Assembly: GCA_016928395.1 (NCBI GenBank)
Contig: JAFGKV010000147.1
Location: 62,001-126,000 of the forward strand
Source: Candidatus Fermentibacterota bacterium
Lineage (GTDB): Bacteria; JAFGKV01
Direction of reading: 5' to 3'
DNA length: 64,000 nucleotides
Part shown: one piece after another, positions 44,242 to 52,463 of the stretch
Position numbering within the stretch: position 1 is the first letter of the stretch
Layout of the letters: every line of letters starts with the position of its first letter
The notes under the pieces: model-generated
What the model was told of the DNA's origin: nothing
Seen by the model: only the letters and a program-made list of their open reading frames with translations
Database searches by the model: none
Translations under genes and position numbers: made by a program

Positions 44242-44395
44242 CGTGACGGACCGATGAACGAGAGGAGTCCCCGGTTCGTCTTTCGTGACTCCGTGTACGC
44301 CGGGCGCATTGAGGCTATGAGTCGTGACTAGTATGGGTAGCTTGAGGAGGACATGTGACGCAGTGTCGTGCACCAGGAGCATCCGGGGAGATTCC

Positions 44396-46747
44396 GTGGT
44401 AAGACGAACCCTCATGGTGCGTGGCGTGGTCCAAGGAGTGGGGTTTCGCCCCACGGTGTATCGGTGTGCCCTGAGCCGGCGGGTGGCGGGGTGGGTACGG
44501 AATCGTTCTGACGGGCTCGAAATCGCCGTGGAGGGCGATGAACGAACAGTTGCCGGATTCATCAGAGACGTGATCGATCATCCTCCACCGTGCGCTCGAG
44601 TCACGGCCGTGGAGATTGAGGATGCGGAGCCGGTTGGAGAGGAGGGCTTCACGATTCTGCCAAGCCTGACCGTCGCAGGCAATACGCTGTGCCCGGCGGA
44701 TCTGGCGACCTGCGATGCGTGTTTCGGCGAACTGTTCGACCCTCGGGACCGCCGGTTCCGCTATCCGTTCATCAACTGCACGGACTGCGGCCCTCGATTC
44801 AGCGCCGTGGTCACGCTGCCCTATGACCGGCCTTCCACCAGCATGGCGTGTTTTCCCATGTGCCCACTCTGCAGCGCTGAGTATCATGACCCGCTCAACC
44901 GGCGGTACCATGCCCAACCGAACGCCTGTGCCGAGTGCGGCCCGAAAGTGTGGCTGGTGGATGGGGCCGGACAACCTCTGGTTTCAGACGATCCGGTGGG
45001 AACCCTTGCCTCAATGCTCCGGCAGGGATTCCTGGCGGCCATCAAGGGCATAGGGGGGTTCCACCTGGCAGCCGATGCCACCGATGAAGCCTCGGTGGCC
45101 CGCTTGCGCCGGCGAAAGGGCCGCGATGCCAAGCCGCTGGCTGTCATGGTGGCTGACCTCGAGTGGGGCCGCCGTTGCGGCGTCATTGATGACCAGGCCG
45201 AGGCGATTCTGGTATCACCGGCACGCCCCATTGTCGTGGTCGATGCCGTAATGGATGGCCCGTTGGCCCCTTCCATCGCACCGGGGATCGGCACCGTGGG
45301 GATCATGCTGCCCTACAGCCCGATTCATCATCTTCTGTTCCGTGACCGTGCCCAGACACTGCCCCCCTTGGTCATGACCAGCGGGAATCTGAGCGACGAA
45401 CCCATCGCTATCGGCAATCGGGAGGCCATAGGGAGACTTGGGCGATGCGCCGACATCATGCTCCTGCACGATCGCGATATCGTGGCTCGAGCGGATGATT
45501 CCGTGATGCAACACCACCGGCACGGCGCGGTGTTCATTCGCCGCTCTCGCGGCCATGTGCCAGAGCCCCTGCCCCTTCCCTCGGATATGCCGCCCTCGTT
45601 GGGTACGGGGGCCTATCTCAAGGCAACTCCTTGCCTTGTCTCGGGGCGCCAGGCGTTCCTTGGCCAACACGTTGGTGACTTGTCGACCCTGGAAGGCGTT
45701 CGGTTTCATGCTCTGGCGATCGATGCGCTTGAGAGCCTCATGCGAATCACCCCGGAGGCCATCGGGTGTGACCTGAACCCGGATTTTCCTTCCAGTGTGT
45801 GGGCGAGGCGCCATTGTATGAGGGTTGAGCCCGTGCAACACCATCACGCCCACGTGGTAGCGGCGGGCCTGGATCATGGCCTGGAGCCTCCCCTCTTGGG
45901 GTTGGCCATCGACGGGACTGGCCTGGGGACCGACGGTTCGATCTGGGGGTGCGAGCTTGTGCTGGCGGATCGCGTGGATTTCAAGAGGCTTGGTCATCTC
46001 CTCCCTCTCCCTCTTCCCGGAGGCGATGCGGCCGTACACGAAACCTGGCGTGTCGCGATCGGGCTTCTGCATGCTTGCTTCGGAGAGGCCGCGCAGGGCC
46101 TTCTGGAGCAGGTGCTCTGTGGCGTTGACATTGCACACAAACGGCTCGTGCTGGAGGCGGTGCATCGGGGAGCCCACACGCCGATGCAGACGTCGTGTGG
46201 GAGGCTCTTCGATGCTGCAGCCGCCCTTACTGGCGTGTGCACTGTCGCTCGATTTGAGGCAGAGGCGGCCATGATGTTGGAGCGGGCTGCAGGATTCGGG
46301 GCATATCGCCACGCAAAGGCGCGGCCGTTTCCCATGGGGATGCTGGAAGATGCCCCCTTGGTGTTGGATCCGCGCCCCATGGTGAGGGAGCTGACAGGTC
46401 GGCTTTTGGCCGGCGATGGACCGGAGATCCTGGCCAGGAGGTTTCATGACACCATGGTTCACGGTCTTTCCGGAATGGTCATTCGGTGTGCTTCTGGAGC
46501 CGGGTTCGACACGGTGGTTTTGACCGGAGGGTGTATGCTCAACCGTTATCTCGCGGACGGTCTTACCCGAGAGATGGAGCGGGCCGGCCTCCGGGCTTTG
46601 GTGCCACGTCGGATTCCGGTCGGGGATGGGGGCATCAGCCTGGGCCAAGCCGCAGTGGCTGGCTGGCGGTTGAGCACCGATGAGGTTGACAGGGTTCGGG
46701 ATTCGGTGGGGGCTGAGCAGGTTCGGAATCGAGCCCACGCGGGATGA
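44396..46747 (+). CDS. hypF: Carbamoyltransferase HypF
   Basis: A 783-residue HypF with all four parts: acylphosphatase domain (about 3-90, VVQGVGFRP), two Cys4 zinc fingers (about 106-131 and 156-181), YrdC-like domain (about 190-380) and a Kae1-like carbamoyltransferase domain (VQHHHAHVVAAG, then VVLTGGCMLNRYL). It makes the CN ligands of [NiFe] hydrogenase with HypE. GTG 44396 with GGGGAG upstream starts at the domain; a frame from 44324 would add 24 odd residues. The C-terminus runs about 20 residues past the usual end, over a GGGTTCGGG motif. No other hyp gene or hydrogenase is in the window. Confidence 0.94.
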   Translation: MVRRTLMVRGVVQGVGFRPTVYRCALSRRVAGWVRNRSDGLEIAVEGDERTVAGFIRDVIDHPPPCARVTAVEIEDAEPVGEEGFTILPSLTVAGNTLCPADLATCDACFGELFDPRDRRFRYPFINCTDCGPRFSAVVTLPYDRPSTSMACFPMCPLCSAEYHDPLNRRYHAQPNACAECGPKVWLVDGAGQPLVSDDPVGTLASMLRQGFLAAIKGIGGFHLAADATDEASVARLRRRKGRDAKPLAVMVADLEWGRRCGVIDDQAEAILVSPARPIVVVDAVMDGPLAPSIAPGIGTVGIMLPYSPIHHLLFRDRAQTLPPLVMTSGNLSDEPIAIGNREAIGRLGRCADIMLLHDRDIVARADDSVMQHHRHGAVFIRRSRGHVPEPLPLPSDMPPSLGTGAYLKATPCLVSGRQAFLGQHVGDLSTLEGVRFHALAIDALESLMRITPEAIGCDLNPDFPSSVWARRHCMRVEPVQHHHAHVVAAGLDHGLEPPLLGLAIDGTGLGTDGSIWGCELVLADRVDFKRLGHLLPLPLPGGDAAVHETWRVAIGLLHACFGEAAQGLLEQVLCGVDIAHKRLVLEAVHRGAHTPMQTSCGRLFDAAAALTGVCTVARFEAEAAMMLERAAGFGAYRHAKARPFPMGMLEDAPLVLDPRPMVRELTGRLLAGDGPEILARRFHDTMVHGLSGMVIRCASGAGFDTVVLTGGCMLNRYLADGLTREMERAGLRALVPRRIPVGDGGISLGQAAVAGWRLSTDEVDRVRDSVGAEQVRNRAHAG

Positions 46748-46764
46748 GTCCGCAGTCAGATTGC

Positions 46765-46798
46765 GAGCACGGCAGCGGGACGGCCCGCTGCCGTGCTC
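46765..46798 (+). terminator. 15-bp perfect hairpin after hypF
   Basis: GAGCACGGCAGCGGG pairs with CCCGCTGCCGTGCTC around ACGG, starting 18 bases after the hypF stop. There is no T-run, but the stem is very stable and its place suggests transcript ending or protection. Confidence 0.75.
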
Positions 46799-46979
46799 TC
46801 CGATCCCACATCCTTCACCAGCAGGGTACGTTCAGGTCCCGTGCCACTCCACACCGTCCCTACACCGTGGGTGAGACTTGTGTTTGATGTGAGCACGCCG
46901 TACACTGGCTCTAAATGCTCCCGCTTTTATCCGCTTTTGTCCACAACCGTGGGCCTTTCTACACAGGAGGAAGGAGCAC

Positions 46980-47147
46980 ATGCCCACCTACGATTTCCAC
47001 TGCAGTTCATGCGGCAAGGACTTCAGCACAATCCTCTCCATTGCCGCCAGGGGTGAAGACGCCATTGTATGCCCCGCCTGCGGTTCCAAGAATGTCGAGC
47101 AGCAGTTCACCTCTGTGTCGGTGAAGACCGGCAAGAAGACCTGGTAG
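46980..47147 (+). CDS. FmdB-family zinc ribbon protein
   Basis: A 55-residue protein of the FmdB/zinc-ribbon family: MPTYDFHCSSCGKDFS, then IVCPACGSKNVEQQF. The cysteine pairs (Cys8/Cys11 and Cys31/Cys34) form a zinc ribbon. The family's role is unknown; the founding name comes from a gene linked to formamidase regulation. The ATG at 46980 has GGAGGAAGGAG within 5 bases upstream. The UGA-interrupted secreted protein gene starts 33 bases downstream with its own AAGGAGG, so the two may be co-transcribed. Confidence 0.9.
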   Translation: MPTYDFHCSSCGKDFSTILSIAARGEDAIVCPACGSKNVEQQFTSVSVKTGKKTW

Positions 47148-47180
47148 CACCAGGGCTCATCTCTTCGGAAGGAGGCCTCC

Positions 47181-48233
47181 ATGAGAGTGCCGGCGGTCTT
47201 GCTGTTCCTGTTTTTGGCGATGTCGGTGCAGGCTGCCAACGTTTTCGTGTATGATCACGACGACGGTGCCACGCTGACTGACCCGTTGGGTGCCGGCGTT
47301 GTCGGTACCCAATTCGCCGTGGTCCGGGCTCTGCAGGCATCAGGGCATCAGGTGACCACCTCAACAGTGCTGCCCACGAACCTGAGCCCGTATGATGCCG
47401 TCTTTGTGCTCACCGCCTGGGGTACCGGGTGAGGTTCGTGTATCTCACTTGAGCAGGCTGCTCAAGTCACTCTTATGAGCTACTTGGATTCCGGCGGTTC
47501 GGTGTATCTTGAAGGCGTTGAGATCGGCTACTATCACGCCCCAGGGCAAGCCTACAACTACGGACTCTGGAACTACCTAGGCACTCTCTGGCTGGGTGAT
47601 GGGAACTCCACGAACAATGTGAGCCTCGTGAAAGGTCAGAACGTGTGGTTCGGTACGGGGATGCAGTTCGGCTATCCCTACGGCCAACTCCCCGACTCCT
47701 GGGTTGACATTCTGGGCCCTGCGGGTACGGGCAGCGCGCAGCCTTTCGTTGATCAGACCAACCAGGGCCGGGTCGTTTCCTACATCCCGTCCGGCCAGCC
47801 GTGGCGTACCATTACCAGCGGGGTATGTTTCTGTGCATTCAGCGAGGATGCGCCCCTGTCTACCCAGCAGCGCCTGATGGCGAGGATCATGGGCTTCTTG
47901 CTGGCCGAGGATGCGATTCCTCCTGCGGCTGTTGTGGACGTAACGGCCCAGGTCGTTGGAGTATCTTTGGAGCTCTCATGGGCTCCGGTCACGCAGGATT
48001 CGCAGGGTAATCCTGAGAGTATGGATTCCTACGTGGTGGAACGAGGCACCTCACCGAAAGGGAGATGGACCCCCATCGGCGTCGCAGCGAATCCCGGATT
48101 CACCGACGGTGGTTCAGACATCGGTGATCCTGCTGTGAATAGCTACTATCGTATCAGGGCCGTCGACACCAGTGGGAATGTGGGAGCGGAAGCGCTCGCC
48201 GGCGAGTTCGACTTCGCTCTGAATACTCAATAG
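47181..48233 (+). CDS. Exported protein with in-frame UGA: candidate selenoprotein, or interrupted gene
   Basis: Two open segments in the same frame, 47181-47432 and 47433-48233, are joined only by a TGA at 47430-47432. Read through, they give 350 residues: a signal peptide (about 1-18), a flavodoxin/amidotransferase-like alpha/beta domain (ANVFVYDHDDG, YDAVFVLTAWGTG, then SLEQAAQV and SYLDSGGSVYLEGVEIG), and a fibronectin type III-like domain (about 250-345, SLELSWAPVTQ, YYRIRAVDTSGN). The UGA is residue 84, giving U-G-S-C with Cys87. Downstream is a SECIS-like hairpin (47447-47467). No frameshift is needed. Alternatives are a nonsense change (for example from GGA or TGG) or a sequencing error. 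RBS AAGGAGG precedes the ATG. Confidence 0.6.
47447..47467 (+). promoter_or_regulatory. SECIS-like hairpin downstream of in-frame UGA
   Basis: ACTTGAGCA (47447-47455) pairs perfectly with TGCTCAAGT (47459-47467) with loop GGC (or AGGCT if the closing A-T pair opens). The apical region begins 22-23 bases after the UGA, within the 16-37 base range of bacterial SECIS elements, and has G in the first loop positions. The E. coli fdhF element has a comparable AGGUCU loop on a GC-closed stem. Confidence 0.5.
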
Positions 48234-48246
48234 GCTACACCATACA

Positions 48247-48280
48247 CCGGCGTTCCTCGATGCTTTTTTCGGGGCGCCGG
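48247..48280 (+). terminator. Hairpin with interior T-rich loop after the UGA gene
   Basis: CCGGCG (48247-48252) pairs with CGCCGG (48275-48280), and inside it CCTCGA pairs with TCGGGG around TGCTTTTT. It starts 14 bases after the stop. Confidence 0.6.
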
Positions 48281-48601
48281 ATGCGCGGGAACCACCTGTG
48301 ACTGCAGGGATTGGGCGGAAGGCGATCGCCGAGGTGGCCGGGACTTGGGTTGCTCAGCCGGAAGAATGCGGTCGAACTCCCTTGGATGCCCCGCAGCGGC
48401 ACTCAGCTCGGATCCGCCATTCGCAGCCGGTGCCGTCTCGCCCGGGCTTTCTTCAGCTCCTCGTGTGAGGCACAGAACGTTGGGTTCTTGGCGCTGTGCG
48501 GTCAGTGCCGTCACACTCCTTGGGACCCTGGCTTGGATCTGGCGTCTCTACCACGACTGCCTGATGCGCCTGTGGCCATAGTCCAGGCGTTCGCCGCGAG
48601 G
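48281..48601. other. Convergent intergenic region, no gene seen
   Basis: About 320 bases between the terminator and the ParA stop. Open frames here have no family signature; I see no RNA or repeat. Confidence 0.45.
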
Positions 48602-49357
48602 CTATCTCCTGCCCGGCGTTCCCCTTTCGATCCGATCGACTAGGCTCTTGTAGTCGTGCGCCCCTTGGGAATCAGGGGCGTACTCAAAAATCGTCTTTCC
48701 ATGTCCTGAAGCTTCGAGGATGTGCGCACTGCTTCTGATCGGCTGGCACAGCTGTTTCGAGAAATACGTCTGGAGGAGATCATAGATGTCCATGCTATGC
48801 TGCAGCCCCTCGTTGAGAAACGACGGGAGGATGTAGAGAGTGCCAACGGATGGATCGTGCGCGCCCGTCTTCTTGATCCGGTGGGCGAAGTCGAGGAGAC
48901 CCTTCACCGAGAGCGCCGCCATTGAAACTGGAATCAAGACATCATCGGCGTGAAAGAGCGCATTGACCGTCAGGGAATCGTAGCCGGGAGACGTGTCATG
49001 AATGACATAGTCATACTTCGGCTCAACAGGTTCCAGAGCTCGTCTCAGAGTCAGCACTCCACCGGGGCCATCCCGATCGATAGCCCTCCTCGCGTCATCC
49101 AAAGCACGACCACCGGCGAGCAGATCAAGATTCTTCCTTGCCTCCACGATGGCCTTGTCAGGCGGGAGATTTCCAGATAGTAGGTCGGCAAGTCCTACCG
49201 TCGGGCTGAGCCCCAAGAGCGGTCCGGCTTGGCCCAATGTGTCACAATCTACCAGAAGGACCTTTCTCCCTCTGAGTGCCAAGCCGTGAGCCAAGGTGAC
49301 GGCCGTCGTCGTCTTTCCAACGCCACCTTTCGTGAGGGAGACTGCAATCCTGCGCAT
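48602..49357 (-). CDS. Orphan ParA/MinD-family ATPase
   Basis: A 251-residue P-loop ATPase. ATG 49357 opens MRRIAVSLTKGGVGKTTTAV with the deviant Walker A (K-GGVGKTT) including the signature lysine; another in-frame ATG lies 6 codons upstream. Walker B-like YDYVIHDTSPGYDSLTVNAL and IPVSMAALSVKGLLDFAHRI follow the ParA pattern. ParA proteins position DNA or protein cargo on the nucleoid. There is no ParB, parS-like site or plasmid gene next to it, so cargo is unknown. It stands alone, divergent from the efflux regulator over about 570 bases. Confidence 0.9.
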   Translation of the reverse strand: MRRIAVSLTKGGVGKTTTAVTLAHGLALRGRKVLLVDCDTLGQAGPLLGLSPTVGLADLLSGNLPPDKAIVEARKNLDLLAGGRALDDARRAIDRDGPGGVLTLRRALEPVEPKYDYVIHDTSPGYDSLTVNALFHADDVLIPVSMAALSVKGLLDFAHRIKKTGAHDPSVGTLYILPSFLNEGLQHSMDIYDLLQTYFSKQLCQPIRSSAHILEASGHGKTIFEYAPDSQGAHDYKSLVDRIERGTPGRR

Positions 49358-49851
49358 GGTTCCATACCCTCTCATGCTCACCGAGAACGGCGATCTGAGA
49401 CTACTTGAGAACGGAGAATGACGGTTCATCTATGCACTCCAACTTCCGTGTCGTCAAGGAGTCATACCATGCCGGGGCGGGATCGGCCGAGGATCTGGAG
49501 TCGCAACGCGCGCAGGAAGGCCCGGGTGAGAGACAAGGGATAGGAGAACGCACATGGCAGACAGGGGTACGCGATGCCCCGCCGTCTTTCGATTGACCCG
49601 GGGAACCGACGTGGCGTGCCCTCTCTCCTCTGTGCTGCGCCCCAGGAGAGGCGTAAGGTCCGTTGTGATGCCGACGCGGAGGGGTAGGCCTGGCTGCATG
49701 AGACTTGTGCCGTCGAACCGGGGCTCAGCTGGCCTGCAACGAATAGGGCTGCCGGCTGGCGGTGGTACCGGACTGCACGCGCCGTGTTGTAGGGCGTCCA
49801 AGAGCTCGGATCGTATCACAGGCGGGCATTTCTCCCGACGGAACTCAGTCC
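49358..49851. other. Divergent intergenic region between parA-like gene and efflux regulator
   Basis: About 490 bases with no convincing gene. There is a repeated GAGAACGG near 49380-49417. The right end leads into the efflux promoter. Confidence 0.45.
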
Positions 49852-49880
49852 TTGACCCGGGGTATCTTTTCCCATAGACT
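49852..49880 (+). promoter_or_regulatory. Sigma-70-type promoter of the TetR/efflux operon
   Basis: -35 TTGACC (49852-49857), exactly 17 bases, then -10 TAGACT (49875-49880). The start would fall about 49887, inside the operator-like repeats. Confidence 0.7.
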
Positions 49881-49912
49881 GACTGTCAAGTCAGTTTCTG
49901 ACTGGCAGGTCA
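49880..49912. promoter_or_regulatory. Overlapping palindromic operator for the TetR regulator
   Basis: Three overlapping dyads: TGACT-GTCA-AGTCA (49880-49893), AGTCAG-TTT-CTGACT (49889-49903) and TGACT-GGCA-GGTCA (49899-49912). They sit on the predicted start site, 18 bases before the regulator gene, the usual place for TetR autorepression. Confidence 0.7.
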
Positions 49913-49930
49913 TTTCAAAGGGAGCGCAGT

Positions 49931-50560
49931 GTGGAAACACGATTCCGTGTGAGCCGAAAGGCACTCGAGAAGGAGGCACGGAAGCAGGACATTCTGGATG
50001 CGGCCGCCCGGTTGTTCTCCCAGCGGGATTTCCACGAAGTAACGGTGGATCAGATCGCCGCAGAGGTCGGCCTGTCAAAGGGCACGGTCTATCTCTACTT
50101 CCGGAACAAGGACGACCTGTTCCATGCCATCGTCGTTCAGAAGGGGCAAAGCCTGTTGCGAAAGACCAGAGAGTCGCTGCAGTGCGCCGGGGACTTTGTC
50201 GATTGTCTTCGTGAGTTCGTGCGTGCTCATTGCGGGTTTTTCGAGGAGAATGTGACCTACTTCAGGATCACGCACTCCGAGAAGACCAGAATGACCGCTG
50301 AGGGCAAGCACCGTCTTCATGATTATGCCGACCAGTTGTTCCACGCTCATCTTGCGATGCTGATGGAGTTGGTGGAACGGGGCCGGTCAGAAGGGGTCCT
50401 TCGAGAGGAGGGTTCCCTTGCTCTGGTGAAGGCTCTCCGGGGGATTCTTACTGCCTACGTGTTTCATTACGCCTTCGGTCAGAGCGAGACGCCGCTGTCG
50501 GAGCAGGCGGAGGAAATCGTCGATCTGTTCCTGAACGGTGCGAAACGCCAAGCCCCTTGA
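49931..50560 (+). CDS. TetR/AcrR-family transcriptional repressor
   Basis: A 209-residue TetR-type regulator starting GTG 49931 with GGGAGCG upstream. The N-terminal helix-turn-helix (about 20-65) reads ILDAAARLFSQRDFHEVTVD, then IAAEVGLSKGTVYLYFRNKD. The C-terminal helical domain (about 70-205) would bind the inducer. It most likely represses its own gene and the tolC-MFP-RND genes downstream, through the palindromes overlapping the promoter at 49880-49912. Drugs or bile-like compounds are the usual ligands; none can be named here. Confidence 0.95.
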   Translation: METRFRVSRKALEKEARKQDILDAAARLFSQRDFHEVTVDQIAAEVGLSKGTVYLYFRNKDDLFHAIVVQKGQSLLRKTRESLQCAGDFVDCLREFVRAHCGFFEENVTYFRITHSEKTRMTAEGKHRLHDYADQLFHAHLAMLMELVERGRSEGVLREEGSLALVKALRGILTAYVFHYAFGQSETPLSEQAEEIVDLFLNGAKRQAP

Positions 50561-50721
50561 CTCGAGGTGAGCACTCAAAGCGGTGGCCAGGCACAGGATA
50601 CGTATCGTTCCATCTCCTGCGGCATGTGTAGCGGTGAAGAAACCGTGGCGCGACGAGGTAGAAGGGGATAGACCCGATCAGCACCACAAGGATGATGAAG
50701 GGAAGACGTGGAGGATCGTTC

Positions 50722-52113
50722 ATGATCAAGAGATGCTGCGTAGTGATCTGGCTGCCGGTTGTGCTGGCGGCAGCCGCACTCCATGCCGGTGAGGAGAGAA
50801 CGCTCACCTTGGAGCAGGCCGTGCACATCGCGCTGGACCGAAACCCACAGATGCTGATCGCGGAGAAGGAAGTCGCGAAAGCTCGCGCGGTCGTCTGGGA
50901 AGCATTCGGAGCCCTGATGCCCACGCTGGAGGCCACCGCGGTGGTCAATCACTCGTGGGAGATCCAGACTACCACGATTCCGAACTTTCTGAAGCCCATG
51001 CTGGAGCCTCTGGCGCCGTCGATTCCGGAGTTCGCCGACATGCCGGATTTCGTTGAGATGTCCTTCGGCATGGAGAACCTGGTGACATACGGCGCGAGCC
51101 TTCGACAACCGCTCTTCCTCGGCGGTGCCGGTATCGCGGGCGTTCGACTGGCCAAGGTCGCACGAGAGGCCAGCGAGCAGCAGCTTGAGTCGCGGCGCCA
51201 GAACCTCATATATGGGACTACCCGAGCGTTCTATGGGTGTTTGCTGGCCAAAGAGCTGGTGAGAGTGCAGGAAGATGCCCTGGCCCAAGCCGAGGCCAAT
51301 CTGGCCGCTGTGGAGGCTCAGCACGAGGTGGGCTCAGCCTCGGGATTCGACAAGATGCGATCCGAGGTCGAGGTCGCGAACCTGAAGCCGGACGTGATTT
51401 CGAGCCGAAACGACTACCGGTCTGCCCTGACAGGCTTGAGGACGATTCTGGGATTGCCCGCCGACTCGCAGATCGCCGTTGACGGCGATCTGACATTCGT
51501 GCCCGACGATTACGGGGATCAACCCCTGTCGTCGCTGCGGGAGCTGGCCGATGAGAACAGGCCGGAGTTGCACGCGATGCGTGCGCAGAAGACCATGGCG
51601 TCACGTTCAGTCGCCATTGCCAAGAGCGGATTCCTGCCAAAGGTGTTCTTCAGTACCGACTACTCCAACCAAGCCTCCCGTAACGATTGGGACTTTACCG
51701 GAGATGACTTCAGCAAGGGGTTCTCATCGGCCATCAGCGTTCAGCTCCCGCTCTTCGATGGGCTGCGAAACGTGAAGGCTCATCAGAAGGCACAGCTTGA
51801 CTATCGGATCGCGGACGACAGAGAACGACAACTCGCTGACGCGGTGGCCGGCGAGGTTGAAGTTGCGCGCAATGGCCTGCAGGTGGCCAGCGAGAAGTGC
51901 GCGGCCGCCCAAGAGTCCGTTGCCTTGGCCCGCGAGGCTCTTCGACTGGCCAACTTGCGCTACGAAGAGGGCGCCAGCACTCAGCTGGATGTGTTGGGGT
52001 CACAACTGGCCATGCAGCGGGCGGAGCTCAATCATGTGTCAGCGCTTTTTGAGTACCAGATGGCCCGGTACGGGCTTCGGCTGGCGACCGGTACGCTGGG
52101 GGGGCTCTTGTGA
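50722..52113 (+). CDS. TolC-family outer membrane efflux protein
   Basis: A 463-residue outer-membrane factor. ATG 50722 (GGAGG about 8 bases upstream) starts a signal peptide (MIKRCCVVIWLPVVLAAAAL). Two OEP repeats follow: TLEQAVHIALDRNPQMLIAE at the start of the first and QAEANLAAVEAQHEVGSASG; later ARLKL-like helices and LANLRYEEGASTQLDVLGSQ, the family signature near the end. It forms the trimeric channel-tunnel through the outer membrane for the RND pump encoded downstream. It is the first structural gene after the regulator, with a 350-base repeat-containing gap before the MFP. Confidence 0.94.
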   Translation: MIKRCCVVIWLPVVLAAAALHAGEERTLTLEQAVHIALDRNPQMLIAEKEVAKARAVVWEAFGALMPTLEATAVVNHSWEIQTTTIPNFLKPMLEPLAPSIPEFADMPDFVEMSFGMENLVTYGASLRQPLFLGGAGIAGVRLAKVAREASEQQLESRRQNLIYGTTRAFYGCLLAKELVRVQEDALAQAEANLAAVEAQHEVGSASGFDKMRSEVEVANLKPDVISSRNDYRSALTGLRTILGLPADSQIAVDGDLTFVPDDYGDQPLSSLRELADENRPELHAMRAQKTMASRSVAIAKSGFLPKVFFSTDYSNQASRNDWDFTGDDFSKGFSSAISVQLPLFDGLRNVKAHQKAQLDYRIADDRERQLADAVAGEVEVARNGLQVASEKCAAAQESVALAREALRLANLRYEEGASTQLDVLGSQLAMQRAELNHVSALFEYQMARYGLRLATGTLGGLL

Positions 52114-52463
52114 GGGGGCGTTCCATGAGCCGGGTTCGGGGTTCAGGGGCGGAATGATGGGGATGGATGGAAGAATGGAAGAATGGAAGAATGGAGCGGG
52201 GGGTGTCCTTTCCTGCAATCCCTGGATGCCCTTCATGCCGCAGGCCCTGAGCCGAGTCGAGGGGGTGAGTTTCTCCGCTCTGTGGCATCTGTGCCCTCCG
52301 TGGTGAACTCTCCTTAACGAGCGTTGCGGCTTTGTCGTTGACCCTGAGAGTAGTCGAGGGGCGTCAGATCTCTGTTTTGGATTTCGAGCTTGGCCTCGCA
52401 CCCGCGGATGCGGGGTTTTGTGCCTCCCGCGAAGCGGGCGGACTGCTGAGAATGGAGAGGGCA
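52114..52463. repeat. Repeat-bearing gap inside the efflux operon
   Basis: 350 bases between tolC and the MFP gene. It holds GGGTTCGGGGTTCAGGGG (52132-52149), three ATGGAAGA octamers (52167-52190), a 52277-52313 segment like one at 24.36 kb in reverse, CCCGC-GGAT-GCGGG followed by GTTTT (52401-52419), and CCCGC-GAA-GCGGG (52426-52438). The second-last could weaken transcription. No gene is supportable. Confidence 0.6.

Noticed and set aside
44160-44330. Possible tRNA in the metG/hypF gap
   Set aside because: No T-loop GTTCGANNC with matching acceptor and anticodon arms; the dyad there is a simple 9-7-9 repeat. No tRNA was recognised elsewhere in the window either.
45215-46738. 507-codon minus-strand frame opposite hypF
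   Set aside because: Shadow of hypF, which has every expected motif on the plus strand.
47430-47475. Frameshift as the cause of the split in the secreted protein gene
   Set aside because: Both parts are in the same frame; only a TGA codon separates them, so no shift is needed.
48227-48514. 95-codon minus-strand frame after the terminator
   Set aside because: No ribosome site, low-complexity Pro/Arg/Ser composition and overlap with a terminator hairpin.
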